Shown here piece by piece: positions 55,152 to 63,347 of a stretch of 64,000 bases of DNA. The translations under genes and the position numbers were made by a program. The notes under the pieces were generated by a model. That model was given only the letters and a program-made list of their open reading frames with translations. It made no database searches and was not told where the DNA came from. Origin of the DNA: Halobacteroidaceae bacterium (GTDB lineage: Bacteria; Bacillota; Halanaerobiia; B1SED10-174); NCBI GenBank assembly GCA_003551665.1, contig PUNE01000100.1:1-64000 (forward strand), given 5' to 3'. Numbering within the stretch: position 1 is the stretch's first letter; each line of letters opens with the position of its first letter.

Positions 55152-57788
55152 ATGAGCAAGTGGCTTGGAATTGGGAGTCTTGTTCTGTTGCTTTTACTAA
55201 CAACTGGATGCGGCCTGTTGCAGGTAGAGCGTTCGCTTACCGGTGTGATTACAGATCAGGACATAGGGGTCCCTCTGGAAGGGGTTTCGGTTAATCTTGA
55301 TAATTATTCCACAACAACAGATGCCTCGGGAGCTTATTATTTCAAAAATCTTTCCAGAGGAGATTTTGTCGTCAGAGCAGTAAAATCCGGTTATGAAAAC
55401 AAAGAAAAAGAAATTGCGGTAACCGGGGAAGAGCTTTTAAACTTAACTATGGAAGCAACAAAAAAAGGCAGTGTTGCTGGAGTAGTAGTAGATGAGCATG
55501 ACGGAGAGTTTATTGAGAACGCAGTTGCATCTATTGGAACCAAGGAGACTTCAAGCGATGATCAGGGGGCATTCCTTTTAGAAGGGATACCCGTTGGTGA
55601 GAGAAGCTTGAAAATTCATGTTAATGGTTTTGCTTCTCAAACCAAAACCGTACTGGTTAAAGAAGATGAGGAAGCCCAGGTTGAAGTTAAAATGGTTCCA
55701 ACTGAAGCAGGGGGAGTTCAGGGAATTATTACAGATCAAATAACAGGTGATCCTGTTGGGGGAGCAGAGATTACTATTGGAGAAGACAGTGCTTTAACTG
55801 CTGAAGATGGGAGTTACAAATTAACCGGAATTTTAAGCGGAGACTGGGATATTACCATTGAAAAGGTAGGTTATGGCGAAAAAGAAGAAGCAATTGTTCT
55901 TGAACCCGGAATAATTATTACCAAAGACCTTGCCATTTCTCCCAACATTGTTAGCGGGAAGGTCATCGACAGTTTCGGGCAGTATGCCCTGGAAGGTGTT
56001 ACGGTAAAAATTGAGGGAATAGCCACTGCAACAACTACAGCGGCAGGATACTTCCAGTTGCATCCCGTCCCACTCGGGGAACATATTATTGAAATTTCCA
56101 AAGAAAATTATTCTTCATTAATGGGAGCGTTTGAACTTCAGGAGCATACAATGAACCTGGGGGATATTCCGCTAACCTCTTCCAAAATGGGCGCAATAAC
56201 CGGGGAAATCCATGAGGGAGGCGAAGGGATTCCCAGTGTAAGGGTATACGTCTTTAATGATGGACAACTTAAGGGATTGGGGCAAAGCAACCAGGAAGGG
56301 GTTTACACAATTTATGACCTGTCCAAGGGTCCTTATGAAATAGTTATCAGCAAAAATGGTTATAAAGCTGCTGAAGGTTTTGAAAGTGTCCTGGTCATGG
56401 TGTCACCTGGTGAAATGAGGACTTACGACATTGAACTGGAGGAAATTGTTATTGAACATCCTCTTTCAGGTTATGTAACCGATACCAGAGGTGGGCCGCC
56501 GGTAGCTGAGGCCGATGTAAGTATTGTTGATGGAGAAACTGTTACCACCGATATTGCTGGATATTTTGAGTTTGGTTGGGAAGATATTCCCCTGGAACCT
56601 TTCGATTTAATCGTGGTTAAAGAAGGCCTGAGCGCAATAAAAGTGCAGGATATCCAGTTTGAAAATTCCCTTCACCTTGAAATACCCACTCGGAAGGTTT
56701 TCAATCCTGATTGGCCAATGGTAGCTCCTACAATAAATGTTGAGGGTGTTTCTGCTTTTGATGATGTATCAGGGGAGCTGGAAATTGATATTGCGATTAC
56801 GGGAGAAGAGTACCTGGCGCCTTTTGTTTTCTATGTTTATTTTGGCGGAATGCAGCGGATGCCAGTTGAAGGAGAAATTTTTATCGGGACTGACGAGGCC
56901 CAGGTTACGATAAATACGGAGAAACATCCTGATGGGCCAAGTTTTATCCGAATTCTGGCCTACGATGATAATCAGAACAGCACCCAGAAAATTATCCCGG
57001 TAAATGTAATTAATGACCAGATTGCAGATGCTCTTCCTGGAAATATCCCTGTTATGAATGCCTTCAGTGTTACAATGGGACAAACCTTCGGATGGTACTC
57101 TGACCAACGGGAAAAACTTTTTGCAGAAAGAAACCTAACTGGAGACCCCGGTGTTATCGAACTCCGCAATGGTGACATAATAGTCCTGAATGAGCTAGAT
57201 CCGGGAGCGACCCTCTATGCCCGGGTTGAATGGGCTCCTGCTCCAGGGGCAGATGGGTATGCGGTTTACAGGGGTGATAAACACCTGGGGAATATAGTCG
57301 GGAACAGGTATGACGATTTCAGCCTGAGCCATGATAATTTTGATAGTGAAGTTACTTACAGCGTTATTCCCTACAATGATTACGGTTATGGCAAAGCAAA
57401 ATCGAGGGTTGTTCCTGTTCTCAATCCCTTTAATGTGAACCTTTTAAGCCCTGCAAACGAGGCAACCGAAGTGGGGTTAAGTCCAACCTTTGAATGGGAT
57501 ATTACCGGGACCTTTCCCGAGGATACCGAACTCCTCTATAGTATCCACCTATTCGAGGCAACCTGGTGGAAAATCTGGGAAGTGGATGTAATTGATTTTA
57601 AATATATTGATTTTCCCGATGTTCTCGAACCCGGTCTTGTTTACAGCTGGGACATATTCTACGCAGATGCTTTTCTCATTGGAGAGTTGGAAAATACCGG
57701 TTTCTCATACGGACTTAGTATTGCCAGTGATGGGCTGGGTTCTTTAAATGGAGAATTCATTTTTACAACAACCACCGAGGTTCAATAA
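55152..57788 (+). CDS. Lipoprotein with six regulatory-like repeats and the shared C-terminal module
   Basis: An 878-residue lipoprotein with the lipobox LTTGC near residue 20. Six carboxypeptidase-regulatory-like domains of 75-85 residues run in tandem to about residue 510. Each has a G-x-V/I-x-D start (LTGVITDQDIGVPLEGVSV; VAGVVVDEHDG; VQGIITDQITGDPV; VSGKVIDSFGQ; ITGEIHEGGEG; LSGYVTDTRGG) and a turn like TTDASGAYYF. The last repeat and the rest of the chain (FNPDWPMVAPTINVEGVS, FIRILAYDDNQNS, ADGYAVYRGD) match the lipoprotein at 50066, which has only one repeat. ATG 55152 follows AAGGAGGGCG. It is followed by a subtilase after 24 bases. It probably forms a long surface or periplasmic stalk. 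Confidence 0.82.
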   Translation: MSKWLGIGSLVLLLLLTTGCGLLQVERSLTGVITDQDIGVPLEGVSVNLDNYSTTTDASGAYYFKNLSRGDFVVRAVKSGYENKEKEIAVTGEELLNLTMEATKKGSVAGVVVDEHDGEFIENAVASIGTKETSSDDQGAFLLEGIPVGERSLKIHVNGFASQTKTVLVKEDEEAQVEVKMVPTEAGGVQGIITDQITGDPVGGAEITIGEDSALTAEDGSYKLTGILSGDWDITIEKVGYGEKEEAIVLEPGIIITKDLAISPNIVSGKVIDSFGQYALEGVTVKIEGIATATTTAAGYFQLHPVPLGEHIIEISKENYSSLMGAFELQEHTMNLGDIPLTSSKMGAITGEIHEGGEGIPSVRVYVFNDGQLKGLGQSNQEGVYTIYDLSKGPYEIVISKNGYKAAEGFESVLVMVSPGEMRTYDIELEEIVIEHPLSGYVTDTRGGPPVAEADVSIVDGETVTTDIAGYFEFGWEDIPLEPFDLIVVKEGLSAIKVQDIQFENSLHLEIPTRKVFNPDWPMVAPTINVEGVSAFDDVSGELEIDIAITGEEYLAPFVFYVYFGGMQRMPVEGEIFIGTDEAQVTINTEKHPDGPSFIRILAYDDNQNSTQKIIPVNVINDQIADALPGNIPVMNAFSVTMGQTFGWYSDQREKLFAERNLTGDPGVIELRNGDIIVLNELDPGATLYARVEWAPAPGADGYAVYRGDKHLGNIVGNRYDDFSLSHDNFDSEVTYSVIPYNDYGYGKAKSRVVPVLNPFNVNLLSPANEATEVGLSPTFEWDITGTFPEDTELLYSIHLFEATWWKIWEVDVIDFKYIDFPDVLEPGLVYSWDIFYADAFLIGELENTGFSYGLSIASDGLGSLNGEFIFTTTTEVQ

Positions 57789-57812
57789 AACCTGAAGGAA
57801 GGAGTGAGATTA

Positions 57813-59357
57813 ATGAAAAGGGTTGTCCTTTTTTCAATACTGCTGGTTATTACCCTGTTACTTGCGGGTTGTTCGACACTGATGCCTTTTGATATTATTG
57901 AAAATGAACCGCCGGGAGTTCCTGCCCCGAAGCTTGGCGAGACATATTACCAGGATTTAACCTACCAGGAAGAATATCTTATGGTAAGACCTGAATCCCT
58001 GGATAAACTGGGTTCAATTCTGGCCGATATGGGGAGCGCTGAAGTGTATTCCTGGGAACAAATAGGCTGGGCAAAAATAACTGTGCCCGAGGATGAAACT
58101 GTCCTTTCATTTCTGGAAAAAATGATCGAGCGGGAAGATATTCTATTTTCTGAACCCGTCCTGGAATATGAACTGCCAGAATTTTCGGTGGAAGAGGATC
58201 CCAGGATTGGAGACCCTCCCCCTCCCCGAATACTGGAAGAAAATGACCAAATTGGAGCTGAATACTATCCATTGCTGTGGGGAATGCAGCAAATCAATGT
58301 GGAAGAAGCCTGGGATTTGACCACTGGACATGAGGATGTAATTGTTGCAATTGTTGATACAGGAGTGGAAACAGACCATCCGGAATTTGAAGGGATAAAC
58401 TTTGTGGGCCACTTTGATGCTACAACAGGTGGGACGGATGTTACTGATGAGCATGGGCACGGGACGCATGTTGCTGGCACAGCGGTTGCAAATGGAAGGG
58501 AAGGAAAAATAGCGGGAGTTGCCTGGGATACATCTGTAATGCCCATCAAGGTAATGGACGTTGAGGGTCTGATCTGGACAGACTACCTTATTTATGCCAT
58601 GCTGCACATGGGTGATTATGCAAAGGAACACGACAAATCAATAGTAGCAAATATGAGTATCGGTGGTCGAGGTTATAGTATTGCATTTAAAGATGCTATT
58701 GATTATGCTGCAGAAGAGGGAGTCCTCCTGGTTACCTCCGCTGGAAATGCCTACAAGCGAGTTTTAAGCTATCCCAGTGCATATAATGGGGTGCTTTCAG
58801 TTGCTGCGACAAATGCACGGGGAGAGAAAGCTGAGTTTTCCACCGAGGGCTGGTGGAATTCTGTCGCTGCTCCTGGAGAAAAAATTCTCTCCACCTATCC
58901 TGGTGGTGAATACGTCTTTATGCAGGGGACGTCAATGGCTTCGCCGCATGTTGCCGGAGCTGTTGGTCTGCTTCTAACCCATTTAGGCCCCATGGATACT
59001 GTGGAAATCATCAATCGAGTGCAGCAAACCGCTTATGGAGAAGAGTTTACCGAGGAATTCGGCTACGGGATTCTGGATGTTCATGCCCTGCTTACCGGCG
59101 AGGTTGAGCCGCGCTATGGCAAAATCTTGGTTGAGAGCGATGTTCAATACGGCCTGGTAACAGTGTTTGACGATGAGGAATATATGGTGCATTTTGGGGC
59201 AACTGGAATTGGAAAAACCCACATTTTCCATACCGTTGACCCGGGAGAATACGAAGTTACCCTTTCTTATAACTACCAGATCCGGGACAGGAAGATCGTT
59301 ACGGTAGCTGTGGGTGAAATCACTGAGGTAGAACTATTAGTCTATCCAGAGAATTAA
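57813..59357 (+). CDS. Lipoprotein subtilase (unit 2)
   Basis: A 514-residue S8 protease with the lipobox LLAGC near residue 20. A propeptide-like domain (about 50-125, with WAKITVPEDETVLSF) is followed by the catalytic domain: Asp182 (IVDTGV), His216 (HGHGTHVAG), Asn in TSAGNAY and Ser374 (GTSMASPHV). The triad is complete. A C-terminal beta domain (GKILVESDVQYGLVTVFDDEE) parallels the end of the unit 1 protease. It matches the protease at 51554 throughout, which together with the upstream lipoprotein marks a duplicated two-gene unit. ATG 57813 follows AAGGAGTGAG. Confidence 0.9.
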   Translation: MKRVVLFSILLVITLLLAGCSTLMPFDIIENEPPGVPAPKLGETYYQDLTYQEEYLMVRPESLDKLGSILADMGSAEVYSWEQIGWAKITVPEDETVLSFLEKMIEREDILFSEPVLEYELPEFSVEEDPRIGDPPPPRILEENDQIGAEYYPLLWGMQQINVEEAWDLTTGHEDVIVAIVDTGVETDHPEFEGINFVGHFDATTGGTDVTDEHGHGTHVAGTAVANGREGKIAGVAWDTSVMPIKVMDVEGLIWTDYLIYAMLHMGDYAKEHDKSIVANMSIGGRGYSIAFKDAIDYAAEEGVLLVTSAGNAYKRVLSYPSAYNGVLSVAATNARGEKAEFSTEGWWNSVAAPGEKILSTYPGGEYVFMQGTSMASPHVAGAVGLLLTHLGPMDTVEIINRVQQTAYGEEFTEEFGYGILDVHALLTGEVEPRYGKILVESDVQYGLVTVFDDEEYMVHFGATGIGKTHIFHTVDPGEYEVTLSYNYQIRDRKIVTVAVGEITEVELLVYPEN

Positions 59358-59363
59358 GGAATT

Positions 59364-59386
59364 GGCCTGCGCAAGCAGGCCTTTTT
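59364..59386 (+). terminator. Terminator after subtilase unit 2
   Basis: Perfect seven-pair stem GGCCTGC (59364-59370), GCAA loop, GCAGGCC (59375-59381), TTTTT. Confidence 0.92.
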
Positions 59387-59500
59387 CTTTTCCTTTGTTT
59401 AGCAGCTGCCGGGAAACAGGAAAAAACTTCGGGACAAGGAGAAAGCAGAAACCATAAAAAGCAGGAAAAATAAAAAGAGAGAATCTGGATAAGCTTTATA

Positions 59501-59552
59501 AATTAATCTTCCCTGCAGGGGAAACCCCGATTATCGAGAAATAAAAATAAAT
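59501..59552. promoter_or_regulatory. Shared upstream element, copy B
   Basis: TTCCC, TGCA, GGGGAA forms the inverted repeat near 59509-59523, followed by a spacer and AGAAATAAAAATAAAT. It resembles the copy at 55008-55066 over its whole length. Here it lies directly upstream of the -35 box of the BsuPI-domain gene, the position of an activator site or UP element. Confidence 0.5.
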
Positions 59553-59555
59553 CAA

Positions 59556-59584
59556 TTGTTCTCAACATTAAAAAGGGTTATAAT
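59556..59584 (+). promoter_or_regulatory. Promoter of the BsuPI-domain gene
   Basis: TTGTTC (59556-59561), 17-base spacer, TATAAT (59579-59584), 23 bases before the ATG at 59608. Confidence 0.75.
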
Positions 59585-59607
59585 ATCCTTACTGGGAGGT
59601 GTTGCAA

Positions 59608-60366
59608 ATGGGCAAAAAGGTTTTAATGGGCCTGATTGTTATTGCCCTGGTAGTCGGATTATCCTCAAGTCTTCTGGCTGCTGATCTTTATCTAGATGGA
59701 AGAAGGATATCTCCTGAGGTTAAACCCCTGGAGATTGATGGCCGGATGTTCGTTCCACTGGAGGAAGTAACGGACTATTTTGATATTGACCTTAGGTGGA
59801 ATATTACGGGAAAACAGGTTCGCGGCCAGGTTGCAGGCAATAACTTTGTTATTGATAGACCAATAATTATCCACGGTTACCTGATGGTTTCCCTGGCTTT
59901 CCTAGAAGATTACGTTGACCTTTACACCAACTGGGATCAGAGGAGGGATATTATCGACATCGAAAGAAAAGAGATAACTCCCCCATCCAGAGAACCAGGG
60001 GGAGTTCGAGTTACCATTGATACCGACCGTTCCAGCTACAAATACGGAGATGCCATCGCAGTTTCCCTGGTAATATTCAATAAGTCTGACCGTTCGGTTG
60101 AACTGGAGTTCAGCACCGGGCAGACTCATGATCTGGTTATGAGGAGGGGAGGCCGGGTTGTATGGCAGTGGTCGCAGGATAAGGCTTTTACCCAGGCTTT
60201 CCAGACCAAGCGGATGGAGCCATATGAAATCTGGCAAAAAACTTTCCTGATTCCCACCAACCAGATCCGGACCTTTGTTACCGGCAACTATACCCTCGAA
60301 GGCAGGCTAACCACCCATAGAGAAGAGGTTAAAAGCGAGGAGTTAACCATCAGTATCAGTCGGTAA
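59608..60366 (+). CDS. Exported protein with copper-amine-oxidase-N-like and BsuPI-like domains
   Basis: A 252-residue exported protein; the signal peptide ends near LLAAD. Residues about 24-120 resemble the copper amine oxidase N-terminal domain (LYLDGRRISPEVKPLEIDGRMFVPLEEV), a common surface or wall module of Bacillota that does not itself bind copper. Residues about 130-250 match the BsuPI fold: YKYGDAIAVSLVIFNKS, STGQTHDLVMRRGGRVVW, WSQDKAFTQAF. BsuPI inhibits the Bacillus intracellular subtilisin, so a role as inhibitor of the neighbouring subtilases is plausible but unproven. Many BsuPI-domain proteins are annotated without tested activity. It has its own promoter and terminator. Confidence 0.8.
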   Translation: MGKKVLMGLIVIALVVGLSSSLLAADLYLDGRRISPEVKPLEIDGRMFVPLEEVTDYFDIDLRWNITGKQVRGQVAGNNFVIDRPIIIHGYLMVSLAFLEDYVDLYTNWDQRRDIIDIERKEITPPSREPGGVRVTIDTDRSSYKYGDAIAVSLVIFNKSDRSVELEFSTGQTHDLVMRRGGRVVWQWSQDKAFTQAFQTKRMEPYEIWQKTFLIPTNQIRTFVTGNYTLEGRLTTHREEVKSEELTISISR

Positions 60367-60385
60367 ACCAGTATCTTTATCTGGA

Positions 60386-60425
60386 AAGCCTCCCTGCCCC
60401 GGGATGGGGATGGGAGGCTTTTTCT
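60386..60425 (+). terminator. Terminator after the BsuPI-domain gene
   Basis: Nine-pair stem AAGCCTCCC (60386-60394) with GGGAGGCTT (60412-60420), further CCCC/GGGG pairing inside, then TTTTTC. Confidence 0.85.
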
Positions 60426-60556
60426 TTAATGAACCGGTTAAAGGGGGAATAGGGGGACAAATGTAAGGGAAGCAGGGGGTTCTTTTCCCCTTATGCAGGA
60501 AATATAAAGGTTCTTCTTGAAATATAACATAGTTTGACAAGGACTGGGGTGAGGGA

Positions 60557-61411
60557 ATGCTTGTTAGCCGGGGTCAGCAGTCTACCCTGTTGAACAGGGT
60601 GAAAATAGAGGGCCGGGGGCTCCATACCGGGGCCCCGGTTGCAGTTACCGTAAACCCTGCCCCTCCTGATAGCGGTTTTGTTTTTTCCAGAACCGATCTT
60701 CCGGGAAAACCTTCCCTGAAAGCATGCCCGGAGCGAGTTTCAGAAACAAGCCGCTCCACGACGCTGGAAGATGCAAACTGCAGGATTGGGACAGTAGAAC
60801 ATTTTCTGGCAGCAGCAGCTGTGGCCGAACTGGACAACCTGTATATTGAAGTCCAGGGGCCCGAAATGCCCATCATGGACGGAAGTTCCCAGCCCATTTT
60901 CAGTGAACTGGAAAAAGGGGGAAGAAAAAAGCAGGAAGCACCCCGCCTCTGGCGCAAGATCGAGGAACCTGTATTTGTCCGGGAGGGCTTTGCTTCTCTC
61001 GTTGTCCTGCCTGAGGAAAGATTTCGGGTTACCTTTGTTTTCATAGGCCCTCCACCCATTGGGCACCAGGTTGTTGACAGGGAAAGGGACTGGGAAGAGC
61101 TTCTCCCTGCGCGGACCTTTGGCTGGCTGGAAGAAGCCCGGGAATTGAGAGAAAAGGGCCTGGCCAGGGGAGGTGGGGAGGATTGTGCCCTCATCTTCAG
61201 CAGCGGCGAGGCCGCTCCACCCTACAGGCTGCCAGACGAACCAGTTAGCCACAAGGTCCTCGACCTCCTGGGTGACCTGGCCCTGTACAGGCCCATCCTC
61301 GGGCATTTTATAGCAGTTCGCTCCGGGCACAGCCTGAACAATAAAATGGCAAGGAAATTGAAGGAAGGGGAGGCCGGGAGCAATGCAAGAAAAATGTTTG
61401 CGGATAATTAA
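60557..61411 (+). CDS. lpxC: UDP-3-O-acyl-N-acetylglucosamine deacetylase
   Basis: Zinc enzyme of lipid A synthesis, the committed step. The 284-residue protein has zinc ligands His82 (TVEHFLAA), His232 and Asp236 (SHKVLDLLGDL), and catalytic His258 (SGHSLNN). The N-terminal start TLLNRVKIEGRGLHTG is typical. First gene of the lpx operon; it overlaps the fabZ-like gene by 29 bases. A promoter is not clear: TTGACA at 60534 has no -10 box at proper distance. Confidence 0.95.
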   Translation: MLVSRGQQSTLLNRVKIEGRGLHTGAPVAVTVNPAPPDSGFVFSRTDLPGKPSLKACPERVSETSRSTTLEDANCRIGTVEHFLAAAAVAELDNLYIEVQGPEMPIMDGSSQPIFSELEKGGRKKQEAPRLWRKIEEPVFVREGFASLVVLPEERFRVTFVFIGPPPIGHQVVDRERDWEELLPARTFGWLEEARELREKGLARGGGEDCALIFSSGEAAPPYRLPDEPVSHKVLDLLGDLALYRPILGHFIAVRSGHSLNNKMARKLKEGEAGSNARKMFADN

Positions 61412-61763
61412 AGGAAAAGAAGGTTGCTGTCAGGTCCATTTTTCCAAGAATGAACCGGTTTTTTCCGGCCACTTTCCCCGGCTGCCTGTTGTCCCGGGTG
61501 TTTTGCTTTTGCAGCTACTGATTGAGCTGGGCTCCAGGGCCTGGGGAGTGGAAAGAGAAACCATGGTTTTAAAAGAATTAAATAATGTCCGTTTCCGCCA
61601 GCAGGTCCAACCGGGAGATGTTATAGAACTGGAAGTAAGGGTTTTTGAATCCTCCCTGATAAAAGGATGGGGAATTAAAGAAGGCCGGGTAGTGCTGGAA
61701 GCGGAATTTTACTTACAGGAGGGGGAAAATGAGCCAGAAAATTCATCCTACCTCGATAATTGA
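61383..61763 (+). CDS. FabZ-like hotdog protein without the catalytic Glu
   Basis: A 126-residue hotdog-fold protein in the position where fabZ usually stands between lpxC and lpxA. The catalytic His is present in FSGHFPRLPVVPGV (His30). FabZ next has a Glu in the helix PGVLxxEAMAQ; here this position is Gln44 (PGVLLLQLLIE), so the dehydratase pair His/Glu is incomplete. It may still bind acyl-ACP, act as another thioester enzyme, or be a weak dehydratase. FabZ makes or consumes hydroxyacyl-ACP, the donor for LpxA and LpxD. It overlaps lpxC by 29 and lpxA by 35 bases. Confidence 0.78.
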   Translation: MQEKCLRIIKGKEGCCQVHFSKNEPVFSGHFPRLPVVPGVLLLQLLIELGSRAWGVERETMVLKELNNVRFRQQVQPGDVIELEVRVFESSLIKGWGIKEGRVVLEAEFYLQEGENEPENSSYLDN

Positions 61764-62532
61764 AGAAGGAGCGGTTCTGGGAAAAGGGGTTGAAATAGGT
61801 CCCTTTTCGGTTATTGGTTCCGAGGTGGAAATTGGAGAAAATTGTCTGATCGGGAACAATGTTACCATTACCGGGAAGGTGAAAATGGGCCCGGAAAACC
61901 GGGTTTTTTGCGGGGGTGTAATCGGAACCCCTCCCCAGGACCAGGGAGTGAACCTGGACATTCCAACTTCGGTAGAAATTGGCCGGGGAAATATTATCCG
62001 GGAATATGTTACCATTCACAGGGCTTCAGAAGAGGGTGGGACAACCAGGATTGGTGACTTTAATATGCTCATGGCATTTGTTCACGTGGCTCACGATTGT
62101 GTCCTGGGAGATGAAATCAATATTGCCAATATGACTGCCCTGGGGGGTTATGTCCAGGTTGAAGATAAAGTATTTCTCTCGGGTTACTGCACCTTCCACC
62201 AGTTTGTCCGGGTGGGGGAAATGGCCATGGTTGGCCTGCAGAGCTCGATAACCCAGGATGTACCGCCCTTTCTGCTGGTAGCGGGGCAGCCGGCAACGGT
62301 TCATAACGTTAATGCAGTAGGCCTCAAGCGTAACAGGGTGTCTCCAGAGGGGAGAAAAGCCCTCCGCAGGGCCTATAAATACCTTTACAGGTCTGGTTTT
62401 AACACCGCCCAGGCCCTGGAGAGGATAAATGCAGAACTGGATTATAGCCCGGAGTGCATGAAACTGGTATCCTTTATCCAGAATTCCAGGAGGGGGATAA
62501 TAAAAAAGGAAGCGGGAGAGCAGAACCGATGA
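61729..62532 (+). CDS. lpxA: UDP-N-acetylglucosamine O-acyltransferase
   Basis: First step of lipid A synthesis: moves a hydroxyacyl chain from ACP to UDP-GlcNAc. The 267-residue protein has a left-handed beta helix (SQKIHPTSIIEEGAVLGKGV at the start) with the catalytic His in MAFVHVAHDCVLGD and a C-terminal helical domain (YKYLYRSGFNTAQALERI). The ATG has AGGAGGGGG upstream. Four-base overlap with lpxI. Confidence 0.95.
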   Translation: MSQKIHPTSIIEEGAVLGKGVEIGPFSVIGSEVEIGENCLIGNNVTITGKVKMGPENRVFCGGVIGTPPQDQGVNLDIPTSVEIGRGNIIREYVTIHRASEEGGTTRIGDFNMLMAFVHVAHDCVLGDEINIANMTALGGYVQVEDKVFLSGYCTFHQFVRVGEMAMVGLQSSITQDVPPFLLVAGQPATVHNVNAVGLKRNRVSPEGRKALRRAYKYLYRSGFNTAQALERINAELDYSPECMKLVSFIQNSRRGIIKKEAGEQNR

Positions 62533-63347
62533 AAAAAATTGGCCTTCTTGCCGGCAGAGGGGAAATGCCCCGGCTCTTGCTGAATTCCGCCCGATCCAGG
62601 GGTTATCATGTTGTGGCCATTGCCCTGCCCGGGGCAGAGGACCTGCACGAAGAAGCAGATGTTTTTTACCGCCTGGAGAGAATTGACTGGCAGTATTTCC
62701 TGGAACTACTGGCAAAGGAAAAACTCGAGGAAATAACTGCAGCAGGGCGTTTTGATAAAAAACTTTTGTTTAAAGTTCTGGGAGAGGGGAGGAGTATGAT
62801 CAGGCTTTTGGGGGCTGTCCGCAACCGCAGCGAAGAAGAAATCATAAACATTCTGGTTGGTGACCTGGAGAAAAAGGGAATCAGGGTTGTGCCCCAGAAG
62901 GAATTCCTCCGGGAGTTAATACCCTCCCCGGGGCTTCTCACCGGGACTCCCCCAGAAGGAGAGCTAAAGGCAGATCTGGCCCTGGCATTCGAGAGGGCTT
63001 TGCAGGTCAGCCGACTGGGAATCGGCCAGACTGTAGTCGTGAAAAAAGGAGTGGTAGTTGCTGTTGAAGCCCTGGAAGGAACCGACGAGGCCCTGAAGAG
63101 GGGTCGGGATGTGGCTGGTGAAGGCCTGGTTGTAGCCAAGGTTGGCTGGCGGGATGATTTCCGACGGATAGAACAACCCGTAATTGGTTCGGACACCCTG
63201 GATTTACTGATAGATATTGGTGCCCGGGCCCTGATTCTGGAAGCAGGGCGGGTGATGCTCCTTGATGGGCCGGAATTAATCCAGAGGGCCCGGGAAAACG
63301 GACTGTTGATTATGGCTGAGGAGGTAGGGGAGTGTCGGGATACCTGA
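62529..63347 (+). CDS. lpxI: UDP-2,3-diacylglucosamine pyrophosphatase LpxI
   Basis: Makes 2,3-diacyl-glucosamine 1-phosphate (lipid X), replacing LpxH. The 272-residue protein starts KKIGLLAGRGEMPRLL and has the DUF1009/LpxI signature VEALEGTDEALKRG near residue 190 and the ending VIGSDTLDLLIDIGA. ATG 62529 overlaps the lpxA stop codon; the in-frame upstream extension from 62454 lies within lpxA. LpxI occurs in alpha-proteobacteria and diderm Bacillota. It overlaps lpxB by 16 bases. Confidence 0.93.
   Translation: MKKIGLLAGRGEMPRLLLNSARSRGYHVVAIALPGAEDLHEEADVFYRLERIDWQYFLELLAKEKLEEITAAGRFDKKLLFKVLGEGRSMIRLLGAVRNRSEEEIINILVGDLEKKGIRVVPQKEFLRELIPSPGLLTGTPPEGELKADLALAFERALQVSRLGIGQTVVVKKGVVVAVEALEGTDEALKRGRDVAGEGLVVAKVGWRDDFRRIEQPVIGSDTLDLLIDIGARALILEAGRVMLLDGPELIQRARENGLLIMAEEVGECRDT

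Noticed and set aside
60534-60539. TTGACA as the lpxC promoter
   Set aside because: It is only 18 bases from the start codon; the expected -10 position falls on the ATG region without a match.
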